Shown: positions 8,850-16,971, counted from the first letter of the stretch. The stretch is 64,000 nt of DNA from Nonomuraea sp. NBC_00507 (GCF_036013525.1 NZ_CP107853.1:2294001-2358000); one strand, 5' to 3'. Notes: generated by a model not told the origin, from the sequence alone. Numbers and translations: made by a program.

Positions 8850-8922
8850 GCCCCCATCGTCTAGCGGCCTAGGACACCGCCCTTTCAAGGCGGCGGCACG
8901 GGTTCGAATCCCGTTGGGGGCA
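8850..8922 (+). tRNA. tRNA-Glu (UUC)
   Basis: 73-nt cloverleaf with GCCCCCA/TGGGGGC acceptor, anticodon loop CTTTCAA (TTC) and T arm CGGGTTCGAATCCCG. No CCA is encoded. It is the first tRNA of the Glu-Asp-Phe cluster. Confidence 0.96.
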
Positions 8923-9011
8923 CTGCGAGCGCCTAGCGCACCGCGAAACGGCTGGTCGAAGACCACCGCAGAGCTGGTAAGCTAAGCGAGCGCAAACAGC
9001 ACGAAACGCAA

Positions 9012-9086
9012 GGTCCTGTAGAGCAGTTTGGAGTGCTCGCCACCCTGTCAAGGTGGAGGTCGCGGGTTCAAGTCCCGTCAGGACCG
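9012..9086 (+). tRNA. tRNA-Asp (GUC)
   Basis: 75-nt cloverleaf with GGTCCTG/CAGGACC acceptor, anticodon loop CTGTCAA (GTC) and discriminator G. It lies 89 nt after tRNA-Glu and five bases before tRNA-Phe. Confidence 0.96.
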
Positions 9087-9091
9087 CTCTG

Positions 9092-9165
9092 GGTCAGGTA
9101 GCTCAGTTGGTACGAGCGTCCGCCTGAAAAGCGGAAGGTCGGCGGTTCGACCCCGCCCCTGACCA
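9092..9165 (+). tRNA. tRNA-Phe (GAA)
   Basis: 74-nt cloverleaf with GGTCAGG/CCTGACC acceptor, anticodon loop CTGAAAA (GAA) and discriminator A. It is the last tRNA before the terminator. Confidence 0.96.
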
Positions 9166-9186
9166 CAGCAACTGACCAACCAAGAT

Positions 9187-9219
9187 GCCCCGAAGCGAAG
9201 ATCGCTCCGGGGCGTTTTT
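9187..9219 (+). terminator. Intrinsic terminator of the tRNA cluster
   Basis: GCCCCG-A-AGCGA (9187-9198) pairs with TCGCT-C-CGGGGC (9202-9213) and is followed by GTTTTT, a classic rho-independent terminator 21 nt after tRNA-Phe. Confidence 0.85.
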
Positions 9220-9288
9220 GTGTCTGTGACAACAACACTGACAACAGCGTCGCCGCCCCTGCTGCTGGACCCGTCCATGGCAGGCTGA

Positions 9289-9522
9289 TGTTCGTGTGGT
9301 TACCTCCTTGGCCTGCGGCGAAGCATCCGGATCACGGCACGGTGTTGCCCAGGGCGCTTCGGACAGTTCGCCCCCCACATCACTGATGAGGCCGCCTTCT
9401 ACCTGGCGATGGGAGAGGCGATCAACGGGCCTGGCGGCTACTTCGGCCGGAATCTCGATGCGCTGGACGACTGCCTGCGGTCCTTAACTGGCCGTTCTCC
9501 TGTCACGGGGAACGGCCAGTGA
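9289..9522 (+). pseudogene. Truncated barstar-like fragment
   Basis: The frame reaching TGA 9520-9522 reads HITDEAAFYLAMGEAI, then NGPGGYFGRNLDALDDCLRSL. This is the conserved core of barstar-type ribonuclease inhibitors (G-YFG-NLDAL-DCL). No start codon and N-terminal strand precede it in frame, and the C-terminal half is missing: the frame runs into a stem-loop (9488-9518, CTGGCCGTTC pairing with GAACGGCCAG) and stops. No barnase-like toxin is visible nearby. It lies 120 nt downstream of the tRNA terminator and is probably debris of a lost polymorphic-toxin immunity gene or mobile insertion. Confidence 0.6.
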
Positions 9523-9670
9523 TGTTGTGAGTCACGCGAGTCATCCGGTCATTTCTGGAGCTTCCGGGCAGTGGTCAGGACCAGGCGGGCGGTGTTCTCG
9601 GCTGCCGCGAACTGACCGGCCATGACACCAATCGGCACCCGGACAGGCCACCACCTGGTCGTCACCCGAA
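9523..9670. other. Intergenic debris between barstar fragment and DeoR gene
   Basis: No complete gene. On the minus strand a short frame ending at 9549 (TGA) reads VPIGVMAGQFAAAENTARL and has good actinobacterial codon use; it looks like the tail of a lost gene that I cannot name. Confidence 0.3.
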
Positions 9671-10558
9671 CTACTGGGGATCTTGATTGCCTTCAGAGGC
9701 GTCTTCGACGGTTTCCGGCGTGATCAGTTCTACCTCGTTCTCCGTCAGTGCGTCCAAAAGATCAAGCGGCGGGGTGGAGTCTGTGACGAGGTAGTCGGCG
9801 CCCCCGAGTTCGGACACCTGGGCGAAGAGCCGGCGACCGAACTTGGACGAGTCAGCCAGGATCGCCACGCGCGCCGCCCGAGAGATCATCTCTCGCATCA
9901 TCGCCGCCTCGGCGAGGTTGCTCGTCGTGTACCCGGCGGCCGCTGAAACGGCGCCGACCCCGATCAACGCCAGATCGCAGCTGATGTCCAGCTCGCTTCC
10001 GTCGGACGCCTGGAAGCTGACGGGGCCGATGGTGGTCAGCGTGAGAGTGCGGACTGCGCCGCCGAAGAAGTACACGTCGCGGACGGCTGAGGGCGACAGC
10101 GCCGGGGGCACGAGCAGACTGTTCGTCACCACTGTCAGGTCTCGATGGTCGCGCAGGTTCCGGGCCACGGCAAGCGTGGTCGTACCGCCGTTCATCATGA
10201 CGGTTGACCCATCTTTGACCAGCGACGCGGCAAGTACTGCAATCTTCTCCTTCTCGCGTTCTTCCATCTTGAGCCGCACGTCCACGGCCCGGTCGACCCG
10301 GGAAAGGGTCGACTGACTGACCGCTCCGCCATAGGTGCGGACCAAGACGCCGTCGGCGCTGAGCTGGTCCAAGTCCCGCCGGATCGTGTCGATGGAGACG
10401 CCGAAGCGCTCTGCGAGTGCGCTGACCGTGACCTGCCCGGCCTCTGCGACGTATGCCGCCAGTTGGGCTTTACGTCCTGCAGGTAGACGACGCTGCCGAT
10501 CCTCTTCGTCAAGAGTCACTGACCCTCCCATCTCTGCGGTAGTTGCGCTACAGATCAA
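9671..10558 (-). CDS. DeoR/GlpR-family transcriptional regulator
   Basis: A repressor of up to 295 residues. The N-terminal HTH contains VTVSALAERFGVSIDTIRRDLDQL followed by the family hallmark GVLVRTYGGAV. The C-terminal DeoR sensor domain has the phosphosugar-binding segments MNGGTTTLAVARNL and GVGAVSAAAGYTTSN and ends with VTDS. The start may be ATG 10531 rather than 10558. Such regulators respond to a phosphorylated sugar. It is divergent from the sugar ABC/aldolase/kinase operon, which it most likely controls through the repeated TGCGGTA boxes in the shared promoter region. Confidence 0.88.
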   Translation of the reverse strand: MICSATTAEMGGSVTLDEEDRQRRLPAGRKAQLAAYVAEAGQVTVSALAERFGVSIDTIRRDLDQLSADGVLVRTYGGAVSQSTLSRVDRAVDVRLKMEEREKEKIAVLAASLVKDGSTVMMNGGTTTLAVARNLRDHRDLTVVTNSLLVPPALSPSAVRDVYFFGGAVRTLTLTTIGPVSFQASDGSELDISCDLALIGVGAVSAAAGYTTSNLAEAAMMREMISRAARVAILADSSKFGRRLFAQVSELGGADYLVTDSTPPLDLLDALTENEVELITPETVEDASEGNQDPQ

Positions 10559-10790
10559 CGCAACAGAGGAGTAACACCAGCCTAGAACTGCAGACTACCG
10601 CATAACACTGCTCCTTCCGGGCAAGATGCTGCCACGTCAGGAAGTCTGGCGGGTAGAGGTCTCCTCCGCTAGCACACCTCTTCTGTTGTGTGCCGAACTG
10701 TGCGGTTTATAGCCGGATTCTGCGGTACTAGGTCTTGTAGGATCGTGTGATGCGTTGTTAATGTGGCGGAAATCGGCAAAGAGCGGTAAC
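10535..10790. promoter_or_regulatory. Divergent promoter region with repeated TGCGGTA boxes
   Basis: The region between deoR and the solute-binding gene holds TGCGGTAGT (10535-10543), its reverse complement ACTACCGCA (10594-10602), TGCGGTTTA (10701-10709), TGCGGTACT (10721-10729) and AGCGGTAAC (10782-10790). Repeated boxes on both strands beside a DeoR gene suggest operators for it. AAGGAGG at 10802-10808 is the ribosome-binding site of the downstream gene. Confidence 0.5.
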
Positions 10791-10813
10791 ACCTGCACAG
10801 CAAGGAGGTCGCG

Positions 10814-12121
10814 ATGACCGGAGGCAGCACCCGGTTGCAGGGCCGGACGAGGCGACTGCTCAGGGTGATGGCGGTGGCGGTGATCGGCGCCACGGTCGTG
10901 GGGTGTGGTTCTAACTCGGGATCAAGCGCGGGATCAAGCGGGGACGGGACCATCACGCTGGAGTTTGCGCAGTGGTGGGCGCCGGAGCTGCCAACGGGAT
11001 CGTTCGACAAGCTCATGTCGGAATTCACCGCGCAGAACCCGACCATCAAGGTCAAGCTGTTGAGTGGTCCGTACGCGTCCACGAAGCAGCAGTTGGTGTC
11101 CGGAGCGGCGTCGAGGACGCTGCCTGATGTTGTGGGCCTCGACGGTGCATGGGTGAGCGACTTCGCCAAGCAGGGTGCCATCGCTGACCTGTCCGAGCTC
11201 ATGGCAGCTGCGAAGTACGACTCAAGCCAGCTCGCGAGCCAGATACAGGTCAAGGGGAAGACCTACATGATCCCCGTCGTGAACTTCGTCTACCCCCTGT
11301 TCGTCAACAACGATCTGCTCTCGAAGGCGGGGCTCAAGACGCCTCCGAGCACGCGCACGGAGTTCTTGGAGGCGGCCAAGAAGATCAGCGCACTTGGCGG
11401 CAACGTCAAAGGCTGGGCCCTGCCACTCGACACCGCTGTTCCCAACGGCGTCCAGAATGACGTGATGTCATGGCTGTGGGCATCGGGCGGCAGCATGCTC
11501 ACCAAGGACGGGAAGCCCGATCTGACCGGCCAAGGCGTCAAGAGCACCGTGGAGTACGTCAAGAGCTTGAACGACGCGGGCGTCATCTCGCCCGGAGCAC
11601 TCACCATGAAAGAGCAGGACAAGGTCGAAAAGTTCTCCACCGGTCAGGTCGGCATGGTGATCGATTCCTTGGCCCACATCACGCTGATCAAGAAGAACAA
11701 TCCCGAGTTGGACTTCACGGTGGTGCCGGTCCCGGCCGAGGACAGCTACACCGGCAAGCGCGGCATCCCGTACGCGTCCTGGGGCATCGGCGTCGCCGAG
11801 TCCTCGGAACACAAGACCGAGGCGTTCAAGCTGGTCCAGTTCTTGATGAACAAGCAGGCGAATGCGCAGCTGAGCACGTTGGCGAACGGCTTTCCTGGCA
11901 ACAAGACGGCCGAGCCGGACTTCAGCAAGAGTGACCCGCTGTTCAAGACGGCCTTCGACATCTACAAGGCGGGATATCCCGCCAACGAGTTCGTGGGGTT
12001 GCCGAAGTCCGAAGACCTGATGCGCAGCTTCGATGAGCAACTGCAGCTCGTGCTCACCGGCAAGCAAGGTGTCGACGACGCCCTCAACAATGCGCAACAG
12101 GCCTGGACGCCGGTGCTCTGA
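10814..12121 (+). CDS. Sugar ABC transporter solute-binding lipoprotein
   Basis: A 435-residue family 1 extracellular solute-binding protein. The N-terminus has arginines, a hydrophobic stretch and lipobox VVGC (Cys31), so it is lipid-anchored outside the membrane. FAQWWAPELPTGSFDKLMSEFTAQNP is the usual first lobe opening of carbohydrate-binding proteins. A strong AAGGAGG precedes ATG. It is the first gene of the operon and sets importer specificity; the sugar cannot be read from sequence. Confidence 0.88.
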   Translation: MTGGSTRLQGRTRRLLRVMAVAVIGATVVGCGSNSGSSAGSSGDGTITLEFAQWWAPELPTGSFDKLMSEFTAQNPTIKVKLLSGPYASTKQQLVSGAASRTLPDVVGLDGAWVSDFAKQGAIADLSELMAAAKYDSSQLASQIQVKGKTYMIPVVNFVYPLFVNNDLLSKAGLKTPPSTRTEFLEAAKKISALGGNVKGWALPLDTAVPNGVQNDVMSWLWASGGSMLTKDGKPDLTGQGVKSTVEYVKSLNDAGVISPGALTMKEQDKVEKFSTGQVGMVIDSLAHITLIKKNNPELDFTVVPVPAEDSYTGKRGIPYASWGIGVAESSEHKTEAFKLVQFLMNKQANAQLSTLANGFPGNKTAEPDFSKSDPLFKTAFDIYKAGYPANEFVGLPKSEDLMRSFDEQLQLVLTGKQGVDDALNNAQQAWTPVL

Positions 12122-12182
12122 CCTTCCGTACTTCGTGGGCCGCGCCGACCGTGCGGCGCGGCCCCGAACCAAGGAGACATCG

Positions 12183-13145
12183 ATGGAAACCGCGAAACTC
12201 GATCCCGCGGCCTCCCCGGGAGCCGCAAAATCGGCATCGGAATCCTCCACGGACGGAAGGAGAAGGACGCGGCCCTTCCCCGTGCAGCGTGTCGTCCCGT
12301 ACGGCTATCTCTCGCCGACGCTGATATTGATCTTTGTTCTGATGATCATACCCATCGCGATGGTGGTCAGCTATTCGTTCAAGGACAACGTGATCGTCGA
12401 GCAGAATCCGGTCTTCGCCGGCCTCGCCAACTACACCACGGTGCTCACCGATCCTGATTTCCTGGCAGCGCTGAAGAACACGTTCATCTTCATCACCGTG
12501 AGCACTGTCGCTCACCTCGGCCTTGGGCTGGCCTTCGCGACGATGCTCAACACGCCGTTGCTGAGCGGAGTGACGAAAGCCATCTTCCGCATTGTCTACA
12601 TCCTGCCCTGGCTGTTCACGGTCGCCGTGATCGCGGTCATCTGGCGGCTCATGCTGGACCCGTCCGGTGTGGTCAACCACATCCTGAGCACGATCGGCGT
12701 GATGCGAGAGGAAGTGAGCTGGCTCTCCGACCCGAACATGGCGCTCTGGGCATTGACATTCATCAACATCTGGGCCGGCTTCCCCTTCTTCATGATCAGC
12801 ATCCTCGCCGGGTTGCAGGGGATCTCGCCCGTTCTGTACGAAGCGGCCTCCGTGGACGGCGCAAGCACTTTCCGCCAGTTTCGCAATGTGACGATTCCAC
12901 AGCTGAAACCGGTACTCCTCAGCATGGCCGTGCTCGACCTCATCTGGACCTCTCAGCAGTTCGCCCTCATCTGGATGACTACCGGTGGTGGCCCGCTCAA
13001 TGTCACCGAGATGCTCAGCACCTACACCTACAAGCAAGCCTTCAGCAGTTACGAGTTCGCCACCGCGTCCGCCGCCGCCGTCATCGTCCTGCTGCTCACG
13101 ATGATTCTGGCCTTCTTCTACGTTCGCCTGCAAAAGGAGAGGTGA
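12183..13145 (+). CDS. Sugar ABC transporter permease (MalF/UgpA type)
   Basis: A 320-residue protein with six membrane segments. The EAA loop reads YEAASVDGASTFRQF followed by ITIPQLKP-like VTIPQLKP. ATG 12183 was chosen because AAGGAG lies eight bases upstream and the N-terminal tail (METAKLDPAAS) is cytoplasmic; a longer frame upstream is antisense-like. It pairs with the next permease. No ATPase gene is in the operon, so a shared MsiK-type ATPase elsewhere is likely (known for Streptomyces sugar importers; inferred here). Confidence 0.87.
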   Translation: METAKLDPAASPGAAKSASESSTDGRRRTRPFPVQRVVPYGYLSPTLILIFVLMIIPIAMVVSYSFKDNVIVEQNPVFAGLANYTTVLTDPDFLAALKNTFIFITVSTVAHLGLGLAFATMLNTPLLSGVTKAIFRIVYILPWLFTVAVIAVIWRLMLDPSGVVNHILSTIGVMREEVSWLSDPNMALWALTFINIWAGFPFFMISILAGLQGISPVLYEAASVDGASTFRQFRNVTIPQLKPVLLSMAVLDLIWTSQQFALIWMTTGGGPLNVTEMLSTYTYKQAFSSYEFATASAAAVIVLLLTMILAFFYVRLQKER

Positions 13146-13151
13146 TCACCC

Positions 13152-13994
13152 GTGCTCACCCGCAAAAGGCAGCGCGTCGGCGCGAAGATCGCCGTGCTCG
13201 CAGGCTTGTGCATCGGCGCGGCCTTCGCCGGCCTTCCAGTCGTGTGGATGCTGTCGACGTCGTTCAAGACCAATGGGGAAGTTTTCCAGGTTCCGCCGCG
13301 GCTGATCACCGAGAACTTCTCGTTCGACGCCTACGGAAAGATCCTGGGCGACGAGACGCAGTTGAGGTTTTTCATCAACAGTTACATCGTCGCGATTTCG
13401 GTGACGGTCTTGACATTGTTCGTGGCAATCCTGGCGGCGTATGGATTCAGCCGCTACAACTTCCCGCTGAAGCGATCAATCAATGCCGTGATCGTCACTG
13501 TTCAGGCCGTGCCGCCCATCACGCTCGTCATTCCCTACTTTGGTCTCGTGGTGGCGCTCGGCCTTTATAATACTTATCCGGGGCTGATCCTCACGCACAT
13601 GGTGTTCACCTTGCCCTATGCGATCATCATGATGACCGCGTACTTCAACACCCTGCCACGGGAATTGGATGAGTCCGTCAAGGTGGACGGGGCGTCCAGC
13701 TGGACGGCTCTCTGGCGGATCCTGGTGCCCATTTCGGTTCCTGGGCTGGTCGCCGTCGGCGTCTACACCTTCATGATCTCGTGGAACGAGTACCTGTTCG
13801 CTCTGACCCTCACTCGTACCGACGACATGCGAACCGTTCCCATCGGCATCCAGCTCCTGATGGGCCAGCACTCCTACGAGTGGAATCAGATGATGGCCAT
13901 GAGCATCCTGGGGTCCATCCCGGTGCTCGTGTTGTTCCTCCTCTTCCAGCGGCGGTTCATCGGCGGCCTCACCTCCGGCGCAGTCAAGGCCTGA
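13152..13994 (+). CDS. Sugar ABC transporter permease (MalG/UgpE type)
   Basis: A 280-residue protein starting at GTG 13152, six bases after the previous stop, with AAAAGGAGAGG upstream. Six hydrophobic segments; the EAA loop is DESVKVDGASSWTALWRILVP. The ending MILF-like FQRRFIGGLTSGAVK is the MalG C-terminus that contacts the ATPase. Operon partner of the other permease. Confidence 0.87.
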   Translation: MLTRKRQRVGAKIAVLAGLCIGAAFAGLPVVWMLSTSFKTNGEVFQVPPRLITENFSFDAYGKILGDETQLRFFINSYIVAISVTVLTLFVAILAAYGFSRYNFPLKRSINAVIVTVQAVPPITLVIPYFGLVVALGLYNTYPGLILTHMVFTLPYAIIMMTAYFNTLPRELDESVKVDGASSWTALWRILVPISVPGLVAVGVYTFMISWNEYLFALTLTRTDDMRTVPIGIQLLMGQHSYEWNQMMAMSILGSIPVLVLFLLFQRRFIGGLTSGAVKA

Positions 13995-14048
13995 CACATC
14001 GTCCTCGTTCCGAGCGATAATCCACTACCCAGAAGGAGAAATACGGCA

Positions 14049-14909
14049 ATGCTGACGACCGGCAAGGTGCTCTTGGCTGTCGCGAATGAAAGAAACTTCG
14101 CCGTGCCCGCCTTCAACATCAGCGACTACGCCATGTTCAACGGCATCGTGGACATCAGCGAGGAGAGGAACGCGCCGCTTTTCATCGGGATCCATCCCGA
14201 CGAGGTACGGCACATCGGAGTGGACGTGATCGCCGCGATGACCCAACGAGCCCATCGCTCGTCCGTGCCGATCGCGATTCACTGGGACCACGGCGCGACC
14301 TATCGGGAGATGCTGACCGCGATCCGGATCGGCTTCACCTCGGTGATGATCGATGCCTCGATGCAGTCCTTCGAGGACAACATCGCGATCTCCAAGAAGG
14401 TCGCTGATACCGCGCACGCGGTCGGCGTGTCGGTCGAGGCGGAGCTGGGGACGATCGGCAAGACCGACGGCGAGGCCGAAGACGGCAGCGACGCGATCAT
14501 CTACACTGACCCGGCGGACGCCGTGACCTTCGTGCAGGCAACGGGGGTGGACAGTCTCGCCGTGGCCATCGGCACCTATCACGGCATTTACCCGAAGACC
14601 CTGAAGCCGGAGCTCAAGCTCGACCTGCTGAAGGAAATCAAGGATCGGGTCAAGATCCCACTCGTGCTGCACGGCGGCTCGGGCAATCCTGACGAAGAGA
14701 TTGCGCAATCGGTCAAGCTCGGTATTAACAAGATTAATATCTCCAGTGACATCAAGCTGGCCTACCACATGAAGATGCGCGAAGTCCTGGCCGATGAGAG
14801 CCTGCGTGAACCGCTCTCCATACAGCCGCCGTGCATCGATGCGATGAAGGCGGTGGCCGGGCAGAAGATTGACCTCTTCGAAGCGGCCGGCAAGGCATCT
14901 CTGTACTGA
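14049..14909 (+). CDS. Class II ketose-bisphosphate aldolase (GatY/KbaY/FbaA-like)
   Basis: A 286-residue zinc aldolase. HWDHG (78-82) gives catalytic Asp80 and zinc ligand His81, EAELG (130-134) the structural glutamate, GTYHG (175-179) zinc ligand His178, LHGGSG (207-212) zinc ligand His208, and KINISSD (228-234) the phosphate loop. It cleaves a ketose 1,6-bisphosphate or related phosphate to dihydroxyacetone phosphate and an aldehyde. HWDHG instead of HLDHG, GTYHG instead of GTSHG, and the following kinase gene point to a non-fructose substrate such as a tagatose-like sugar; that is inference. ATG follows AGAAGGAGA. Confidence 0.85.
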   Translation: MLTTGKVLLAVANERNFAVPAFNISDYAMFNGIVDISEERNAPLFIGIHPDEVRHIGVDVIAAMTQRAHRSSVPIAIHWDHGATYREMLTAIRIGFTSVMIDASMQSFEDNIAISKKVADTAHAVGVSVEAELGTIGKTDGEAEDGSDAIIYTDPADAVTFVQATGVDSLAVAIGTYHGIYPKTLKPELKLDLLKEIKDRVKIPLVLHGGSGNPDEEIAQSVKLGINKINISSDIKLAYHMKMREVLADESLREPLSIQPPCIDAMKAVAGQKIDLFEAAGKASLY

Positions 14910-14910
14910 T

Positions 14911-16122
14911 ATGACCAGTCATGTAGTCCTGGGCTTGGGGGGATGCGTCGACTACGAACTCAAGCTGTCCTCGCTGCTCTTGGAGCAACTTGTCGGCGAG
15001 TACAAGATCCACAATGCCGAGCTGACTTCATCGGTCACCGTGACCAACGAGCGCGAACTCGTCATTTCGATTCTCACCTACCTCAAAAAAGGCGGAGGGG
15101 GCGAGCACTTCGTCGCCTCCTCCGAATGCCTGAGCGCATTCGCAGCGCGGTTCCCCAAGCGAACAACTCTGGGTGGAACCTCCGTTCGAGCGGCGATGGA
15201 GATGAGCCGGCTCGGCGTACCATCCACCCTGCACCTGGTCAGTCTCAACGACATCGTCCGCCGACTGCTGCCGGCAAGCTGCGACTACATCTGTAGCGGC
15301 GACCAGGACACCCTCTATCCACACCTGATCGTGCAGTACGACCAGGACATGCTGGTTCGAGCAGGTGACATCGACATCCGTGCGCCGTTTCCGAACAGAT
15401 TGATCTACGTCAACGACCCGGCGAACGAGTCCATGATGCTGAGTGGTGCACTGGGCTCGTTGCTTCGAGACGCACGGGTCTTTCTGATCTCGGGATTCAA
15501 CGCGGTACGGGACCAGAGAACTCTTGACCGGCGTCTGTCCACGCTGAGAAGTCACATGCGACAACTTCCGGCCGAGGCGGTCGTCTACTACGAGGATGCC
15601 GGATTCCACGAGCCAGGCCTCAGCCAACGGGTCCGCGACGCACTCGTGGAAGTCATCGACATCTACGGACTGAACGAAGACGAGATGCAGTCGCACCTGG
15701 GCTATGCCGTCAACTTGCTCTCCGTGACGGAGGTGGCGCGCGCCCTCGAATCGCTGCAAGCTCTCATCCCCGTGACAACCCTGGTTGTGCATACCAAGTA
15801 TTGGTCGGCAGCATTCGGCGAGAGAGCCGGCGAGTACGCAGAGCCACTGAACGAGGGCATCGTGATCGCCAGCACCCGCTACTGCCATGGAGATGAGTAC
15901 ACCGACCACCACTACGAACTCATGCGGAACCGGCCGAGGCGAACGGAGGCGGTGGAGTTCGCCGCGGCTCTGGAAGGCCGGATGGGCAGGGTTGTTCGTT
16001 GCCTGCCTGGCTTCGATCTTGACGTTGCCGCACCCACGACCATCGGGCTCGGCGATGCGTTCGTCGGCGGTTTCCTCGCCGCAGTCTCCCGGGGCGGTTC
16101 AAGCAGTCAGGGCATCACGTGA
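14911..16122 (+). CDS. ADP-dependent glucokinase/phosphofructokinase family sugar kinase
   Basis: A 403-residue protein starting at ATG 14911, one base after the aldolase stop. It carries the ADPGK/ADP-PFK layout of the ribokinase-like superfamily: GGTSVRAAMEMSRLG (88-102) in the sugar-binding region, SGFNAVRD (194-201), GLNEDEM (253-259) matching the family GLNExEL metal motif, and TTIGLGDAFVGGFLA (376-390) with catalytic Asp382. These enzymes phosphorylate hexoses or hexose phosphates using ADP; they are typical of archaea and patchy in bacteria. Coupled to the aldolase, it probably makes the ketose bisphosphate that the aldolase cleaves. The last residues (SRGGSSSQGIT) are poorly conserved. 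Confidence 0.75.
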   Translation: MTSHVVLGLGGCVDYELKLSSLLLEQLVGEYKIHNAELTSSVTVTNERELVISILTYLKKGGGGEHFVASSECLSAFAARFPKRTTLGGTSVRAAMEMSRLGVPSTLHLVSLNDIVRRLLPASCDYICSGDQDTLYPHLIVQYDQDMLVRAGDIDIRAPFPNRLIYVNDPANESMMLSGALGSLLRDARVFLISGFNAVRDQRTLDRRLSTLRSHMRQLPAEAVVYYEDAGFHEPGLSQRVRDALVEVIDIYGLNEDEMQSHLGYAVNLLSVTEVARALESLQALIPVTTLVVHTKYWSAAFGERAGEYAEPLNEGIVIASTRYCHGDEYTDHHYELMRNRPRRTEAVEFAAALEGRMGRVVRCLPGFDLDVAAPTTIGLGDAFVGGFLAAVSRGGSSSQGIT

Positions 16123-16230
16123 GCTAATCCGCGCCCGCGTCTACCGGCCGTACTTCGCCGCAGTCGTTCAGAAGTTCGTGATCATGGTGTGAGGCGCCGC
16201 CTCTGACCACCTCACCTGAACAGCCAAAAA

Positions 16231-16262
16231 CGCCCCGGACGGATCATCGTTCGGGGCTTTTG
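16231..16262 (+). terminator. Intrinsic terminator of the sugar operon
   Basis: GCCCCGGACG (16231-16240) pairs, with one mismatch, to CGTTCGGGGC around a short GATCAT loop and is followed by TTTT. An A run on the other side makes it partly bidirectional. The remaining bases from 16123 to 16421 show no gene. Confidence 0.8.
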
Positions 16263-16421
16263 ATCTCCACTGTCAGTAACGTCGCCACTCTTCTGCCTCT
16301 ACCTCTCGGGCGGAAGCGGAAGTGTGGAGCTTTCGTCACAAGAACCTGCAGCCATTCGCATCTTGATGCAACAGCTTGATGTTTGCGCGTACCCGTGTGC
16401 GGATCCACCGCCGCACCTCGA

Positions 16422-16439
16422 TGTACATCATGATGTACA
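16422..16439. promoter_or_regulatory. YefM-YoeB operator palindrome
   Basis: TGTACATCATGATGTACA is a perfect 18-bp palindrome ending nine bases before the antitoxin ATG 16448. Its TGTACA half-sites are the known core of the YefM-YoeB operator in other bacteria, so the antitoxin-toxin complex probably represses here. Confidence 0.75.
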
Positions 16440-16447
16440 CTGATGGC

Positions 16448-16714
16448 ATGAAGGTGATGACCATGTCCGAATCGCGGGCCAACTACGCCGCCACCCTCGA
16501 CGCCGTCATCGACGACCAGGAAGAGGTCCTCATCACCCGCCCCGGCGGAGAAGGCGTCGTCATGGTGTCGCAGCGCGAATACGAATCGATGCGCGAGACG
16601 CTCTACCTGATGGCCTCTCCCGTCAACCGCAGACGGCTGTCAGAGGCGGTCGCCCGTCTGGAGGCCGGAGGCGGCACCGTCCGCGAACTGGCCGATGAGG
16701 ACGCCACCTCGTGA
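16448..16714 (+). CDS. yefM: YefM/Phd-family antitoxin
   Basis: An 88-residue antitoxin. The N-terminal Phd/YefM DNA-binding part is MTMSESRANYAATLDAVIDDQEEVLITRPGGEGVVMVSQREYESM; the C-terminal tail (NRRRLSEAVARLEAGGGTVRELADE) is the toxin-neutralising helix, usually disordered when free. ATG 16448 was chosen because it follows the operator palindrome; 16463 is an alternative. It overlaps the toxin by 4 bp, so the pair is translated together and autoregulated. Confidence 0.88.
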   Translation: MKVMTMSESRANYAATLDAVIDDQEEVLITRPGGEGVVMVSQREYESMRETLYLMASPVNRRRLSEAVARLEAGGGTVRELADEDATS

Positions 16715-16971
16715 AGATCCTTTTCGACGAACTCGCCTGGGAGGACTACTGCTACTGGCAGCGAGAAGATCGACGCATCCTCAAAAGGATCAACCAGCTG
16801 ATCGCCGACATAGCCCGAAACGGGAACGAAGGCATCGGCAAACCAGAGCCGCTGAAGTACGAATGGTCCGGCTACTGGTCCCGGCGTATCACCTCAGAAC
16901 CCCGGCTCGTCTACCGCGTCAACGACGACACCATCATGATCGCCGCCTGTCGCTATCACTATGAGAAGTAG
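16711..16971 (+). CDS. yoeB: YoeB/Txe-family ribosome-dependent mRNA endonuclease toxin
   Basis: An 86-residue RelE-fold toxin starting at GTG 16711. Catalytic-type residues of YoeB are in place: Glu47 in KPEPL, Arg65 in SEPRLVYR, and His83-Tyr84 in the CRYHYEK ending. YoeB binds the ribosome and cleaves mRNA at the A site; its antitoxin is directly upstream. Length and ending match intact family members, so it should be functional. Confidence 0.9.
   Translation: MKILFDELAWEDYCYWQREDRRILKRINQLIADIARNGNEGIGKPEPLKYEWSGYWSRRITSEPRLVYRVNDDTIMIAACRYHYEK

Noticed and set aside
12084..13133. 349-residue minus-strand frame opposite the permease
   Set aside because: Asp/His/Gln-rich shadow; the plus strand has the EAA loop and membrane helices.
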